NCBI GenBank assembly: GCA_009801015.1
Contig: VHZZ01010834.1
Coordinates: 26,066-51,608, forward strand
From: Silene noctiflora
Lineage: Eukaryota; Streptophyta; Magnoliopsida; Caryophyllales; Caryophyllaceae
Direction of reading: 5' to 3'
Length of the DNA stretch: 25,543 nt
Both the position numbers and the translations under genes were made by a program. Positions 7,929 through 18,992 of the stretch are shown here, one piece after another. Positions within the stretch are counted from its first letter, which is position 1. Every line of letters starts with the position of its first letter. The notes under the pieces were generated by a model, which worked only from the letters and a program-made list of their open reading frames with translations, was not told where the DNA came from and did no database searches.

Positions 7929-10537
7929 ATGGGTATGATGATGGAGAAATTGTGCATGCTAGTTGCATTTATGCTTTTGTTGATGATACACTCATCCTTC
8001 GGCTTGACGAGGTGCAAAAAGCACGAACAAGAAGCTCTGTTAACGTTCAAACACAGCTTCACCCGAGATTCTCAGAGAGTCCTTTCTTCATGGACTGGTG
8101 ACGATTGTTGTCACTGGCATGGAGTTAGCTGTGACAGTGTCACTGGTAATGTTATTAAGCTAAATCTCACAAATTCACTAACCCTCAGTGACTTCCCAAC
8201 TACCTTGGTATCTTCTGAACTCAGTTCATCTTTGTTGGAACTCAAGTTCTTAACTCACTTGGACTTGAGCTGGAACAACTTTACCGGGAGTCGGATTCCA
8301 GAATTTATTGGGTCCATGACCCACTTGAGATACCTAACCCTCTCTTATGCTGGATTCTCTGGTCCCGTTCCCCCTCAACTAGGCAATCTCACCAATTTGA
8401 TACGCCTTGATCTTAATGATGTTGGACAGTATATGCTTTATACACAAGAACGTCTTGAGTGGGCATCTGGTCTTTCGAAATTGCAGTTTCTGGTCATGGA
8501 CGGTATCAACATGTCCCAAGCATATAACAGCCTTCAAGTGCTTTTTAGACTTCCTTCATTGTTGTCGGTTAGCTTATGGGGGTGTTCGCTACACAACACT
8601 CATTTATCAGAGCTTCTTATCACAAATACTTCCACCCTCCAATACCTTGATCTTAGTCACAACAACTTTGAAGGCCCTTTCCCGTCTTTTCTTAAAAATA
8701 TGCCTTCCCTTCAGTCACTATCTCTCTGGACCAATAACTTCAATGGCTCCGTGCCTCTTTGGCTTTGCAATATGAGGCGCCTTGAATACCTAGACTTCTA
8801 CCAAAATAAATTTTCTGGTAGTTTGCCATCTCAGTTGGGGCAACTCGCAAACTTGAACTACCTTGATCTATCATACAATGCGTTTCGAGGTCAACTTCCC
8901 ACATCTCTTGCAAAATTAACTGCTTTGAAACACTTAGATTTGTCAAGCAATGGGTTCAGTGGATTGATCCCAGATGTTTTAGGGCCATTAACTGAGTTAG
9001 AGTATCTAGATATTTCATCTAACTCCATCCATGGTTCTATTTTCCACATTGGTAACCTCTCTAAATTGTCCATTTTGAATATGAACTTTAACAACATCAA
9101 ACTCAACTTGAGTACCGCTTGGCAACCTCCCTTTCAACTTCAATTTCTTGGTGCTAGTTCATGTGAAATAAACATGGCGTTTCCTCAGTGGTTAAGGAAT
9201 CAAACCCAAATCGAACGCTTGGATCTTTCTTATACTGGTATCACAGGAGAATTGCCCCAGTGGGTTTGGAATTTCACTAATCTGAATGACTTGCAAGTTG
9301 CCGGCAATAAACTTACAGGTTAGTAGTCAAACCTTTCTCTTAACTTGTGAATTTCCCATCTTATTTAATTTCCAACAGCTTTCTCACAACCACTTTCCTT
9401 ATAGGATCCTTGCCACTTCATATTACTTGTGATGGATGTAATTTGGAGTGGCTAGACCTTCACAACAACATGCTTTCAGGGACAATTCCTTATTGGCTGA
9501 AACATCAGAAAACAATCGCTGCAGTTGATTTGTCCCAAAATTTGCTATCAGAAAGAATCTTCGAAGGAGAGAATGCTTCCTCACTTTTAAGCGGTAGTAA
9601 CTCCTTGGAATTGCTAGACCTGAGTGGCAATATGTTTTCTGGGGAGATACAAGTTAAAAATGTATCCTCTAGTGCCTCTTTGGTAATCTTAAGTCTGCGA
9701 GGGAATGATTTCAGCGGACCCATCAGTTCACAATTGTGTCATTTTACTTATCTTGCAATATTAGAACTCGCTTATAATCGCTTGAGCGGGAACATTCCTA
9801 GCTGTTTAGGTTCCCAAATATTCGAAAGTGACGTTAGGTACGATAGCAGCGCCGATACGGAGTATCAAGAAATCATCAAGGGGACAACAGAAAATATCGG
9901 TGCAACAATGAGCGCTCAATCAATTATTGATCTTTCGTGCAATCTTTTAGTTGGAACAATACCGGAGGAGCTCACAAACATATCTAAACTAATGCAATTA
10001 AACTTGTCAAATAATCATCTGACTGGAGGCATCCCTCATGATATAGGCAAGCTCAAGTTACTGGAATCTTTGGACTTGTCAAATAATAATCTCTCAGGGA
10101 CAATACCACAAAGCTTGTCAGCCATACAATGGCTAAGCGTCTTGAATCTGTCCAACAACAGCCTGCATGGGCCAATTCCAACCGGTAGTCAACTCCAAAC
10201 TCTTGACAACCCATCTATTTATGCGGGGAATTCCGGATTATGCGGGTTCCCCTTGCCTAAGAAATGCTCTAAGCCTAACCCGCTACCAACTCCAACTGAT
10301 GACTACCGTGGTGCTGAAGAAGATGAAGATGCAGGAGATAAGAACCACAAGTTGTGGCTCTATCTGGTCATAATGTCTGGTGTTGCTACTGGGTTTTGGG
10401 GTGTTGTTGGAAGTTTAGTATTGAAGGACAGCTGGAGGCATGCTTATTTCCAGTTTGTTGAGGAAACTGCTGAAAGAATTTACAACAAAGTGAGGTTGAA
10501 GAGGTCCAGGAGCACCGAAACAGAGAATTATGGCTAG
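7929..10537 (+). CDS. RLP1: LRR receptor-like protein, EIX/Cf class, two exons
   Basis: Exons 7929-9318 and 9405-10537, 840 aa. Layout: signal peptide about 1-25; LRRNT cap with C29, the CCHWHGVSC block (60-68) and SWTGDD; extracellular LRRs with LDLSxNxxxGxxP repeats to about 600; a non-LRR island about 600-634; final LRRs to about 725; C-terminal cap GNSGLCGFPLPKKC; acidic EEDEDAGD (767-774); one membrane helix about 780-803 with GVATG (GxxxG); a basic tail containing YFQF, a YXXPhi-like signal. No kinase. Established for the class: plasma-membrane immune receptors that work through SOBIR1 and BAK1-type kinases. Inferred here: same role, ligand unknown. Many NxS/T glycosylation sites. The start is the first of four closely spaced ATGs (7929-7943), so the exact start could be a few codons later. 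Apparently intact once the intron is removed. Confidence 0.93.
9319..9404 (+). other. RLP1 intron (86 bp, phase 1)
   Basis: CTTACAG|GTTAGTAG opens the intron and CCTTATAG|GATCC closes it. Splicing restores the reading NKLTG-SLPLHITCDG. RLP2 and RLP3 have introns at the identical codon and phase. Without splicing, translation stops at the second intron codon (TAG), leaving about 464 residues of secreted ectodomain. Confidence 0.88.
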
Positions 10538-11159
10538 TGATGAGTTATTATTATTCAAGTAATACAAAATAATGTGTCCCTTACTGTATTAACACAAATG
10601 TTAACATTTACCTCTGTACAGTATAATTTGAGTACATCTTTCTCCTATACCAAGCTAAGCTATTTATAGTTGTGCACTTGTGCTTACTGCCTATAATAAA
10701 CTATGAGTATCTTCTGTTATTAATTTCTTCATTTCCGTACTTAAACAGCCACTAATAAAAAGCAGCCGGTTAATTATCTTGGGTTATTTTCAATAGAGTG
10801 GTATCAGAGACAGATCAATTTCTGATGCTACAAAGTTTGACTGAGGTTTGGATCGGGTAGATCAATTCGAATTGTTGGTCTTATTCGAGTTGCCTAGGAG
10901 TTTATTGCCCGCCTGAGGTCATTTAAACCAGGTTGGTTTTGATAGGCCCACAACCCTCTACTTCTTATTTCCACCCACGGCACCACCACCTTCCACTGTC
11001 CACCTTCACTGGCACCACAGAACATTCGCCATTTGACGTTTTGCTGATTGCTAATCACCTCTCCCATCTTTCTTTTTACATAAATCCTTTGTGTAATGCT
11101 TGTAGATTAATTGCTTATAACATTATTATATACTTTGTTGTCCCTACTTATATTATTTG
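10538..11159. other. RLP1 3' region and spacer
   Basis: Contains the likely RLP1 3' UTR with an AATAAA polyadenylation-type signal at 10695-10700. No gene is supported. The open frame at 10933-11235 has no recognisable domain and crosses into the next upstream module. A TGGTATCAGAG word at 10799-10809 looks like an LTR-element primer site but stands alone. Confidence 0.5.
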
Positions 11160-11965
11160 TTCCCATAATTTTCGGCTTTCTTCTTTATTTGGATGTACAG
11201 TTCTGCAGAAACTTCTCCTCTTTGAACCAAATTGAGCAAATGAGCAGAGCTTGGAAAATATTTGGTTCAATTTGTGGAAACTGAAATTGCACGGAAGTTA
11301 ATTTCGCTGCTTATGCGCGAGAAGGTCAGTGCTTCTAATTACCCCTCCAGTTCATTTTTAGTTCTATTCCCCTTCATTGGATTTTGATATCGCCTTCATC
11401 CAAAATTTACGGTTTTCATTTGAATTTGTTGGTCAACTAATGTAAACTCTGATTGTTATTTTCGCCAAAATATATGTAAAACACTTAAAATACGATGTAA
11501 GGTTTGTAAATTTTGATTTATTAGAATAAATATCTTCGAATCATCCTAAAGTTGCTTTGGAGCTAGCTGCATATTTGTTTTTACAACTGTCAAGGATGCT
11601 ACAAAAAATTACAAAATTATTCATGGATGCTACACTGCAACGTAAGAAGGGGTTTTAGGAAGACAAAACACCTTGACTTTGTCTGAGATGGATGTTAATA
11701 GAGTTTGATATCGATGTCTGGAATACTTTTCATGTTCTATTTGGAATTTTGTGATGTAAGAATACTCGAAAGGGATAAGGAAAGACTTTGCTTTGGTTGA
11801 ATAGTCTCCCGAAAACCCGAGTCCTTACAAATTGAAACCATGATCCTCTAAATTATAACCTCTCCCTCCCCTGCCCAATCCGGATAAAGATAGCTTTGCC
11901 ATAAACTTCACTAAACATTCTTAAAAAAAAAATCGGAAGTGATTCCTTAGTTTTTGTATATAATC
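11160..11965 (+). promoter_or_regulatory. RLP2 upstream module and promoter
   Basis: Matches only the second half of modules A and B: TTCGGCTTTCTT, TTTGGATGTACAGTTCTGCAG, GCTGCTTATGCGCGAGAAGG, GGTTTTAGGAAGACAAAAC, GATATCGATGTCTGGAATAC and AGTCCTTACAAATTG. A W-box core sits at 11673-11678. The TATA-like stretch is weaker than in RLP1 (CTCTAAATTATAACC, about 11846). An A-rich leader precedes the ATG at 11966. The RLP3-type first half with its signal-peptide relic is absent here, which helps order the duplications. Confidence 0.65.
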
Positions 11966-13328
11966 ATGGGAAAATCATGCATGCTAATTGCATTTGTGCT
12001 TCTGGTGATGATCCACTCATCCTTAAGCTTGTCAAAGTGCAAAAACCATGAACTAGAAGCTCTCAGAAAGTTCAAAAACAGCTTCACCCGAAATCCCCAG
12101 GATGTCCTTTCTTCATGGGTTGGTGAGGATTGTTGTCACTGGCCTGGAGTTGGTTGTGACAATGTCACTGGTAATGTTATTAAGCTAAATCTCCAAATTT
12201 CCCCCTTGGTATCTTTTGAACTCGGTTCAGCTTTGTTGGGACTCAAGCTCTTAAGTTACTTGAACTTAAGCTTCAGTGACTTCAATGGGAGTCAAATACC
12301 GAAATTCATTGGATCCATGACCCAGTTGAGATACCTATACCTCTCTAATGCTGGATTCTCTGGATCCATTCCTCCACAAATTGGCAATCTTACCAATCTG
12401 ATACACCTTGATCTTAGTAATGCTGGATACTATACACTTAATACACAAGAACATCTTGAATGGGCATCTGGTCTTTCAAAATTACAGTCTCTTGACATGA
12501 GTGGTATCAACATGATCCAAACATATGACACTCTTCAAGTGCTTTTTAGACTTCCTTCGCTGTTGGCGCTTAGCCTATCGGGTTGTTTGCTACACGGCAA
12601 TCATTTAACAGAGCTTTTCATCACAAACTCTTCCACCCTTCAACACCTTGATCTAGGTCACAACAACTTTGAAGGCCCTTTCCCATCTTTTCTAAAAGAT
12701 ATGCCTTCCCTCGAGTCGTTATCTCTCCCTTTTAATAGCTTCAGTGGCTATATTCCGATTTGGGTTGGCAATATGACACACCTTAAATTCCTAGAACTAA
12801 ACCAAAATAAATTAAATAGTAGTTTGCCATCTTAGCTGGGACGACTTTCAAACTTGAACCATCTTGATCTATCACACAATGGGTTTCATGGTCGAGTTCC
12901 CGCATCTCTTGCAAAGCTGTCTGCTTTAAAGTTCTCAGATTTGTGTGACAATGAGTTAAATGGATTGATGCCAAATATTTTAGGGCACTTAACAGAGTTA
13001 GAGTATCTAGATATTTCATCAAACTCCATCCAGGATACCATCTCCCATATTGGTAACCTCTCTAAGTTGTCCACTTTAGAAATGAGTTGAAACAATATCA
13101 AACTCGAGTTGAGCACCAATTGGCGACCTCCCTTTCAACTTCAAGTTCTTGGTGCTAATTCTTGTGAAATGAACATGTCGTTTCCTCAATGGATAAGGAA
13201 CCAAACTAATATTGGAGAATTGGATCTGTCTTATACTGGTATTAGTGGTATCTCAGGAGAATTGCCTCAATGGCTCTGGAACATGACTACTCCTTACGTT
13301 GTGCAACTTGGCGGCAATAAACTTACAG

Positions 13329-13408
13329 GTGAAAAGCCAAACTTATCTCTTAACTTTTGATTCTTCATCTTATTTCCATCAACTTTCTTACAATCACTTT
13401 TCTAATAG
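13329..13408 (+). other. RLP2 intron (80 bp, phase 1)
   Basis: CTTACAG|GTGAAAAG to TTCTAATAG|GATC, at the same codon and phase as RLP1 and RLP3. Its survival in a pseudogene fits inheritance from the common ancestor of the cluster. An in-frame TGA lies inside at 13358-13360. Confidence 0.85.
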
Positions 13409-13787
13409 GATCTTTGCGGCGCCATATTACTTGTGATGGCTGTAATTTATGGCTGCTAGACCTTCACAGCAACATGCTTTCAGGGACAATACCTTATTGG
13501 CTGAAACATCTGAATACAATATTTGCAGTAGATTTGTCTGAAAATTTGCTATCCGGAGGAATTTTTGAAGGAGCGAACGCTTCCTCACTTTTAAATGGTA
13601 ACGCTTTGATGTTGCTAGACCTTAGTGACAATATGTTGTCCGGAGAGATACACGTTCTGAATATATCCATTAGTACTTCTTTGGTAGTCTTGAGTCTGCG
13701 AGGGAATGATTTCATTGGACCCATCAGTTCACATTTGTGTGATCTTCCATATCTTGTAATATTAGAGCTTGCACATAATAGATTGAC

Positions 13788-13895
13788 CACGTCACAAGTT
13801 TTGTGACGTGAGACAAACATGCAAGTGGGAGAGGCAAGTGGGGAGAGGCTTGTGAGACGTCACAAGCTTGTGACCGTCACAAGCAAGACGGGCTG
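13788..13895. mobile_element. Short MULE-type MITE in RLP2
   Basis: A 108-bp insertion between two perfect 9-bp copies of TAGATTGAC (13779-13787 and 13896-13904), within an LRR codon block that is continuous in RLP1 and RLP3 (AATCxxTTGACAGGxCA). Inner ends share GTCACAAG..TTGTGACG in inverted order. The right end extends about 20 bases further (CAGCCCGTCTTGC), so the left end looks trimmed. The total added length, 117 bp, is divisible by three, but the element contains a stop. Confidence 0.78.
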
Positions 13896-14640
13896 TAGAT
13901 TGACAGGGCATATTCCTCGCTGTTTAGGGTCCCTAAAATTTGAAATTGGCGAAGATACCTTCAGTGGTATAGAGATTCAAGAAACCATCAAGAGTACAAC
14001 AGAGAATGCCGATGGAACAGTGAGCATTCACTTGATGATCGACCTCTCGTGCAACCGTTTAGTTGGCACAATACCGGTAGAGCTCACAAACATATCGTTA
14101 TTGATGCAATTAAACCTGTCTCATAATCATCTTACAGGAGGCATTCCTGATGATATAGGCAACATCCAGTTAATGGAATCTTTGGACTTGTCAAATAATA
14201 GTCTTTCGGGGACAATTCCACAAAGCTTGTCAGCTATACGATGGCTAAGCGTCTTGAATCTTTCCAACAACCATTTGCATGGGCTGATTCCTATTGGAAG
14301 TCAGATCCAAACTCTTGACAACCCGTCTATTTATGTCGGTAATTCTGACTTATGTGGGTCTCCCTTGCCTGTTAAATGCTCTAAGCCTAAGCCGCCGCCT
14401 AGTCAAATAACTGATGACACCCATGGTGCCAAGAAATATGATGACGCGAAAGATGTGCTGGACAAGTTGTGGCTCGACCTAGTCGTATTGTCTAGTGTTG
14501 CTACTGGGTTTTGTGGAGTGATCTTAACTTTAGTATTTAAAGGAGTTTGAGGCATGCTTATTTCCGATTTGTTGAGAAAACTGCTGATAGGATTTAGGTG
14601 ACTTTCAAAGTGAGGATGAACATATTCAAGAGAACCAACA

Positions 14641-15224
14641 CAAAATAATGTGTTCCTTCAGTAGCAACATAAATGTTCTCTTTTCCGTCGGCCTAGTGTA
14701 ATTTCTATATGTTCTCTTTTCGGTTGGCGTTGTGTAATTTGTATATTCTCTCTATTAAGCTGTATGCCTGTATGATTAAAAATTTCTCCATGGATGTGGA
14801 TGGTATACTATGATAAAGAATTCAGTATTCACTTCTGCTACATACGGAGTATAAACTATAAAATGAATGGTAAACAAATGATTGGGACGCAATGAGTATA
14901 TTATTATGATAATAAATATTATAAACCCGGTCAAATATATGAGGATTTTTGGGATGTGATCGGAACTTGGTGCCGAATATGAGTTGGAGCCTAGGAGATT
15001 TCAAACAAGAGTAATGTGCAGTTCAAGTTCAAGTTAAAACATAATTCAAGTTGAAGAGGTCTATAACCAACATCATACTTGCAGATCTCGACGTATTTAT
15101 ACTTGGACTCCTTTTCAAAATACCCATACTAATACGGGCGGAATTTTCTTATAAAAAAGACGAGACTTTTCTAACTTTTCAATGTGGTATCGGCCTATCA
15201 GGATTGTGGCAATCCAACTTAGGT
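14641..15224. other. RLP2-RLP3 spacer
   Basis: No gene is supported. A 36-bp tandem duplication lies at about 14674-14745 (TGTTCTCTTTTC.GT.GGC blocks, each ending TGTAATTT.TATA). A diverged half-Stowaway (GGTAAACAAATGATTGGGAC then GCAATGAGTA) lies at about 14869-14898. Open frames here show no known domain. Confidence 0.5.
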
Positions 15225-15777
15225 AGTTTAAGAAATTAATGACCTTGACTTTGCCCTATATGGGGTATTAGGGTGTCAATGTAATAACTTTGATATGTGA
15301 TATGGATGTGTGGAATGCTTTATAGAGACAAAAGACCTTGACTTAGGCGTAGGTTGAATAGTCTCAACTTTCTAGAGACAATAATATAGGAATTACATGG
15401 ATTTAATGTTATAAAATTATTAAAGCTCTTTATTCGGAAAAGAAGGTGCAATTTGTTTCAGGCGGGGAAACCAGTATAAACCAATTAATGATAGAAGGCG
15501 TTCTCAGTAAGTAATAAACCATTGTGAGAAAGTGTCTACTTCCATAGTTTAAAGAAGACCAAAACATACATTGAATATTTGAATGTGACAGTGTGACTTA
15601 AAAAGGGGTTTAGGAAGACAAGAGACCTTGACTTCGCCTAATAATATGGATATGGATGTACCTATAATAAATTTGAATGGATGTTTGAAATGTTTTTAAG
15701 TTTGAATACTCTCTCAAACAATAAACGACGATAAATTTTAAAAAATAAGTTTGAAACGAGAACCTTGGTGTGTGACG
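15225..15777 (+). promoter_or_regulatory. RLP3 upstream module and promoter
   Basis: Matches the first half of modules A and B: AATTAATGACCTTGACTTTGCC, TGATATGGATGT.TG.AATG, GACAAAAGACC..GACTTAG, GTTGAATAGTCTCAACTTT and GGTTTAGGAAGACAAGAGACC. Three W-box cores TTGACT lie at 15245, 15338 and 15628. The leader joins directly to GTGTGTGACGATG at the RLP3 start; the same junction is preserved, with the coding part cut short, in modules A and B. No clear TATA box was identified. Confidence 0.6.
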
Positions 15778-17327
15778 ATGAGGAAATCATGCTTAATAGT
15801 TGCATTTATGCTTTTGCTGATTATTCACTCATCCTTAAGTTTGACAATGTGCAAAAAGCATGAGCTAGAAGCTTTGTTAGAGTTCAAACAAAGCTTCGTC
15901 CAAAATCCTAAGAGTCTTCTTTCTTCATGGATCGGTGATGATTGTTGTCACTGGCTTGGAGTGACCTGTGACAATGTCACTGGCAATGTTATCAAGCTAA
16001 ATCTCAGAACTCAACCAGCATACGATGCCTACGGTTATTTGAGCCGTTACAAGTCTGAAAGTTCGTTGGTGTCTTCTGGAGTCAGTTCTGCTTTGCTAAA
16101 ATTTAAGTTCTTAAATCATTTGGACTTAAGCTGGAACAACTTTACCGGAAGTCGTATTCCAGAATTTATCGGATCCATGACGCACCTTACATATCTGAAT
16201 CTCTCTTCAGCCGGATTTGCGGGTCTCATTCCCCCGCAACTTGGCAATCTCACCAATTTGATCCACCTTGACCTTAATGCTCATGGAGACGATGTCTACG
16301 TGCCTTATATACAAGGACATCTCGAGTGGGCATTTGGTCTTTCGAAACTGAAATCTCTTGACATGAGCACTGTCGATATGTCCCAAGCACTTGACAGTGT
16401 TCAAGTCTTGATTACGCTTCCTTCTTTGTTGGAGCTTAGCCTTTCAGGTTGCGAGCTAGACAACACTCAAATATCCAATGTAGTTATCACAAATTCTTCC
16501 ACTTCATATTCTTCGACCCTTCAATCCCTCTCTCTCAATGGCAATAGATTCAATGGCGCGGTTCCACTGTGGCTCAGAAACATGAGCCGCCTCGAATTTC
16601 TTAACTTGGGAGATGGTGAGTTTAGCTCAATGGAGGGAGGAATATGGGGGATTATGGGGAATCCATGCAACTTTAAGCACTTGGATTTGAGGGACAACTT
16701 AATTGCACAAGCTGATGTCCTCGAGCCGTTTATAACTTCACCAAAATGTGCTCTTTATGATTTAGAATACTTGGATCTACAGTATAATAAAATAAATGGC
16801 AGCTTGCCATCAAATTTGGGTCTGCTGGAAAACTTGAAGTACCTTGATATTTCAAGAAACCGGTTCCAAGGTCAAGTTCCCGCGTCTGTTGCAAAATTAT
16901 CAGGTTTGAAATATTTAGATTTATCAAACAATATGTTGAGTGGATTGATCCCAGATGTTTTAGGCCACTTAATTGAGATCGAGCACTTAGATATTTCATC
17001 AAACTCCATGCAAGGTACTGTATCCGGTATTGGTAAACTCTCTAAAATGTCCTTTTTGGATATGAGTTTCAACAATATCAATCTTAATTTCAACTCGAGT
17101 GTCAATAGGCAGCCTCTGTATCAACTTCGAGTTTTTAGTTTTCAATCTTGTGGCATAAACACGGTGTTTCCCCAGTGGCTAAGAAATCAAACACAGATTC
17201 AAAGGTTGGATCTTTCTTATACCGGCATCACAGGAGAATTACCCAAATGGCTTCAAAACATGACTGATATTCAATCTTTGCAACTGGCCGGCAATCAACT
17301 TACAGGTTCACTAACAAACTTCTCTCT

Positions 17328-17361
<34 letters not shown>

Positions 17362-18455
17362 TGAGAGCTTATCATCTTCTTTCTAACACCTCTTTCACAA
17401 CCACTTTTGTTTCAGGATCATTGCCGCGTCATATGGCTTGTGACGGCTGTAATTTACAGGTGCTAGACCTTCACAGCAACATGCTTCATGGGACAATACC
17501 TAATTGGTTGGGCCATCTAGAAAACATTATGGTGTTAGATCTGTCTGAAAATTTGTTATCAGGGGTAATTTTTGAAGGAGAGAATGCCTCCTCTCTTTTA
17601 AGCGGTAGAATTCCCTTAACAGTGCTCGACCTCAGTGACAACATGTTGTCTGGAGAGATACAAATGAAGACTGTATACCCTGATACCTCTATGCTGATCT
17701 TAATTCTGCGAGGGAATAATTTCAGTGGACTCATAAGTTCGCAAATATGCCAGTTTCAATACCTTCAAATATTGGAACTTGCACATAATCACTTGACAGG
17801 ACACATCCCTCGTTGTCTAGGCTCCATGCTATTCATGAGTGATATTGTTCCGGTCAATGTAGATAACAGTCTGGAGATTAAAGAAATTATCAAGGGAATA
17901 ACAGAAAGGTTTGCTGGAACACTGGGGATTCATTCCATGATCGACCTTGCGTGCAATCATTTTGTCGGAACAATACCTGATAGGATCACAAGCATGTCTA
18001 AAGTAATGCAGTTAAATTTGTCAAATAATCATCTCACAGGAGTCATCCCTAGAGAGATAGGTAACCTCGAGATGCTGGAATCTTTGGACTTGTCAAATAA
18101 TAATCTTTCAGGTACAATACCACAAAGCTTGTCTGAGATACCATGGCTAAGTGTCTTGAATTTGTCTTACAACAACCTGCATGGGCAGATTCCTACGGGC
18201 AATCAGCTCCAAACTCTTGACAACCCGTCTATTTATGCTGGTAATTCTGGTTTATGTGGGTTTCCGTTGCCTGATAAATGCTCTACACCTACACCGCTAC
18301 CAAGTCCAACTCATGGTGACCACGGTACTAAAAAAGATGATGCCGCGAAAGATAAGCTTGACAAGCTATGGCTCTACCTAGCCGTAATGTCAGGTGTTGC
18401 TACTGGATTTTGGGGTGTGATCGGAACTTTAGTGTTCAAGAAGAGTTGGAGGTAG
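15778..18455 (+). CDS. RLP3: LRR receptor-like protein with MITE-truncated tail
   Basis: Exons 15778-17305 and 17416-18455, 855 aa. Signal peptide about 1-22; LRRNT with C25 and DDCCHWLGVTC (54-64); LRRs, including an extra block absent from RLP1 (MEGGIWGIMGNPCNFKHLDL to SPKCALYDLEYLDL); intron after LTG; island about 645-682; final LRRs; cap GNSGLCGFPLPDKC; lysine/aspartate-rich linker; membrane helix about 828-850 with GVATG; then only KKSWR. The stop TAG is the first three bases of a hAT-type MITE. The original 35-codon tail survives beyond it (18993-19100). I chose the ATG at 15778; the frame extends upstream only to a TTG. Role as for RLP1. The loss of the tail with its YFRF motif could impair trafficking, while the ectodomain and helix look intact. 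Confidence 0.9.
17306..17415 (+). other. RLP3 intron with long T tract (110 bp, phase 1)
   Basis: CTTACAG|GTTCACTA to TTGTTTCAG|GATCATTG. It contains five TC units followed by 28 T (17331-17358), which makes it longer than its two paralogues. Unspliced reading ends at a TGA at 17362-17364. The T run lies away from the acceptor, which has its own pyrimidine tract. Confidence 0.88.
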
Positions 18456-18984
18456 GGGTGTTAACGAGCCGAGCTGAGCCCGAGCTTGGCCTTGCTTGGC
18501 TTGTGCTCAAGAACCAAAACTCGAGCTCAAGCCGATCTCGAGCTTACCCGAGCTTGAAAAAAATGTGCTCGTTATAAAGCTTGCGAGCTTTAACGCGAGC
18601 TCGAGCCAAACTCGANCCCAAATCGAGCCTATATAAAATTGTTTGTTTTTTTATTTTTATTTTCTTTGGATATTTTCAATAACAAAGCTCGAAAGTTATA
18701 TGTAAAAATATTTGGCAAATCAGTGAGACATTTGATATATGTATATAAAAATATAATCATGATAAAATATTTTAATAAAATATGAGCAATATCTTATGTA
18801 ATAACATAAGTTCGAGCNGCTCGCGAGCTTTTCGAGTCGAGTCAGGCTTTGCTCAACTTGACTCGTTAAGCTCTCGAGCCGATCCCGAGCCCGAGCCGAA
18901 CTCGCACGAGCCGAGTTTTGACCGAGCTTTGACCGAGCCGATCTCGAGTAGCTCGCGAGCTGTCTCGTCTCATTAACACCCCTA
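18453..18984. mobile_element. hAT-type MITE inserted in the RLP3 tail
   Basis: A 532-bp element flanked by a perfect 8-bp duplication GTTGGAGG (18445-18452 and 18985-18992). Terminal inverted repeats: TAGGGGTGTTAACGAGCCGAG on the left and, on the other strand, TAGGGGTGTTAATGAGACGAG on the right. The subterminal parts are crowded with CGAGC and GAGCTCGAG words in both orientations around an AT-rich core, typical of hAT MITEs. No transposase. Two unresolved bases (about 18616 and 18818). The insertion ends the RLP3 frame at its own first codon. Confidence 0.92.
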
Positions 18985-18992
18985 GTTGGAGG

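Larger units (their letters stand above)
11966..14640 (+). pseudogene. RLP2: decayed LRR receptor-like protein
   Basis: Same architecture as RLP1. Signal peptide MGKSCMLIAFVLLVMIHSS, LRRNT with CKNHELEAL and EDCCHWPGVGC, LRRs, intron 13329-13408, island (SLKFEIGEDTF region), final LRRs, cap GNSDLCGSPLPVKC, membrane helix region LWLDLVVLSSVATGFCG. Broken in at least four ways: TAG at 12833-12835 where the family has Gln (SLPS-Q-LG); TGA at 13088-13090 where Trp is expected; a 108-bp MITE plus duplication at 13788-13904 bringing a stop (13804-13806); and a one-base loss near 14545, so the frame ends at 14550 and the remaining tail (to about 14640) is out of frame. The chosen ATG aligns with RLP3; an upstream TTG is not a start. 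The first stop would allow a secreted product of about 289 residues at most. Apart from the MITE it is still close to RLP1, so decay is fairly recent. Confidence 0.9.

Noticed and set aside
9319-9404. Apparent frameshifts in the middle of each RLP gene.
   Set aside because: GT...AG ends, the same phase and the same codon in three paralogues make an intron the better explanation.
10799-10809. TGGTATCAGAG, like an LTR-retrotransposon primer-binding site.
   Set aside because: No LTR ends, coding remains or purine tract are found nearby; a single 11-base word is not enough.
10933-11235. A 100-codon plus-strand open frame.
   Set aside because: No recognisable domain, overlaps the RLP2 upstream module, and is not conserved in modules A and B.
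18782-18976. Open frames on both strands in the RLP3 MITE rich in Ser, Arg and Glu.
   Set aside because: They arise from repeated CGAGC words in the MITE subterminal regions and contain an unresolved base.
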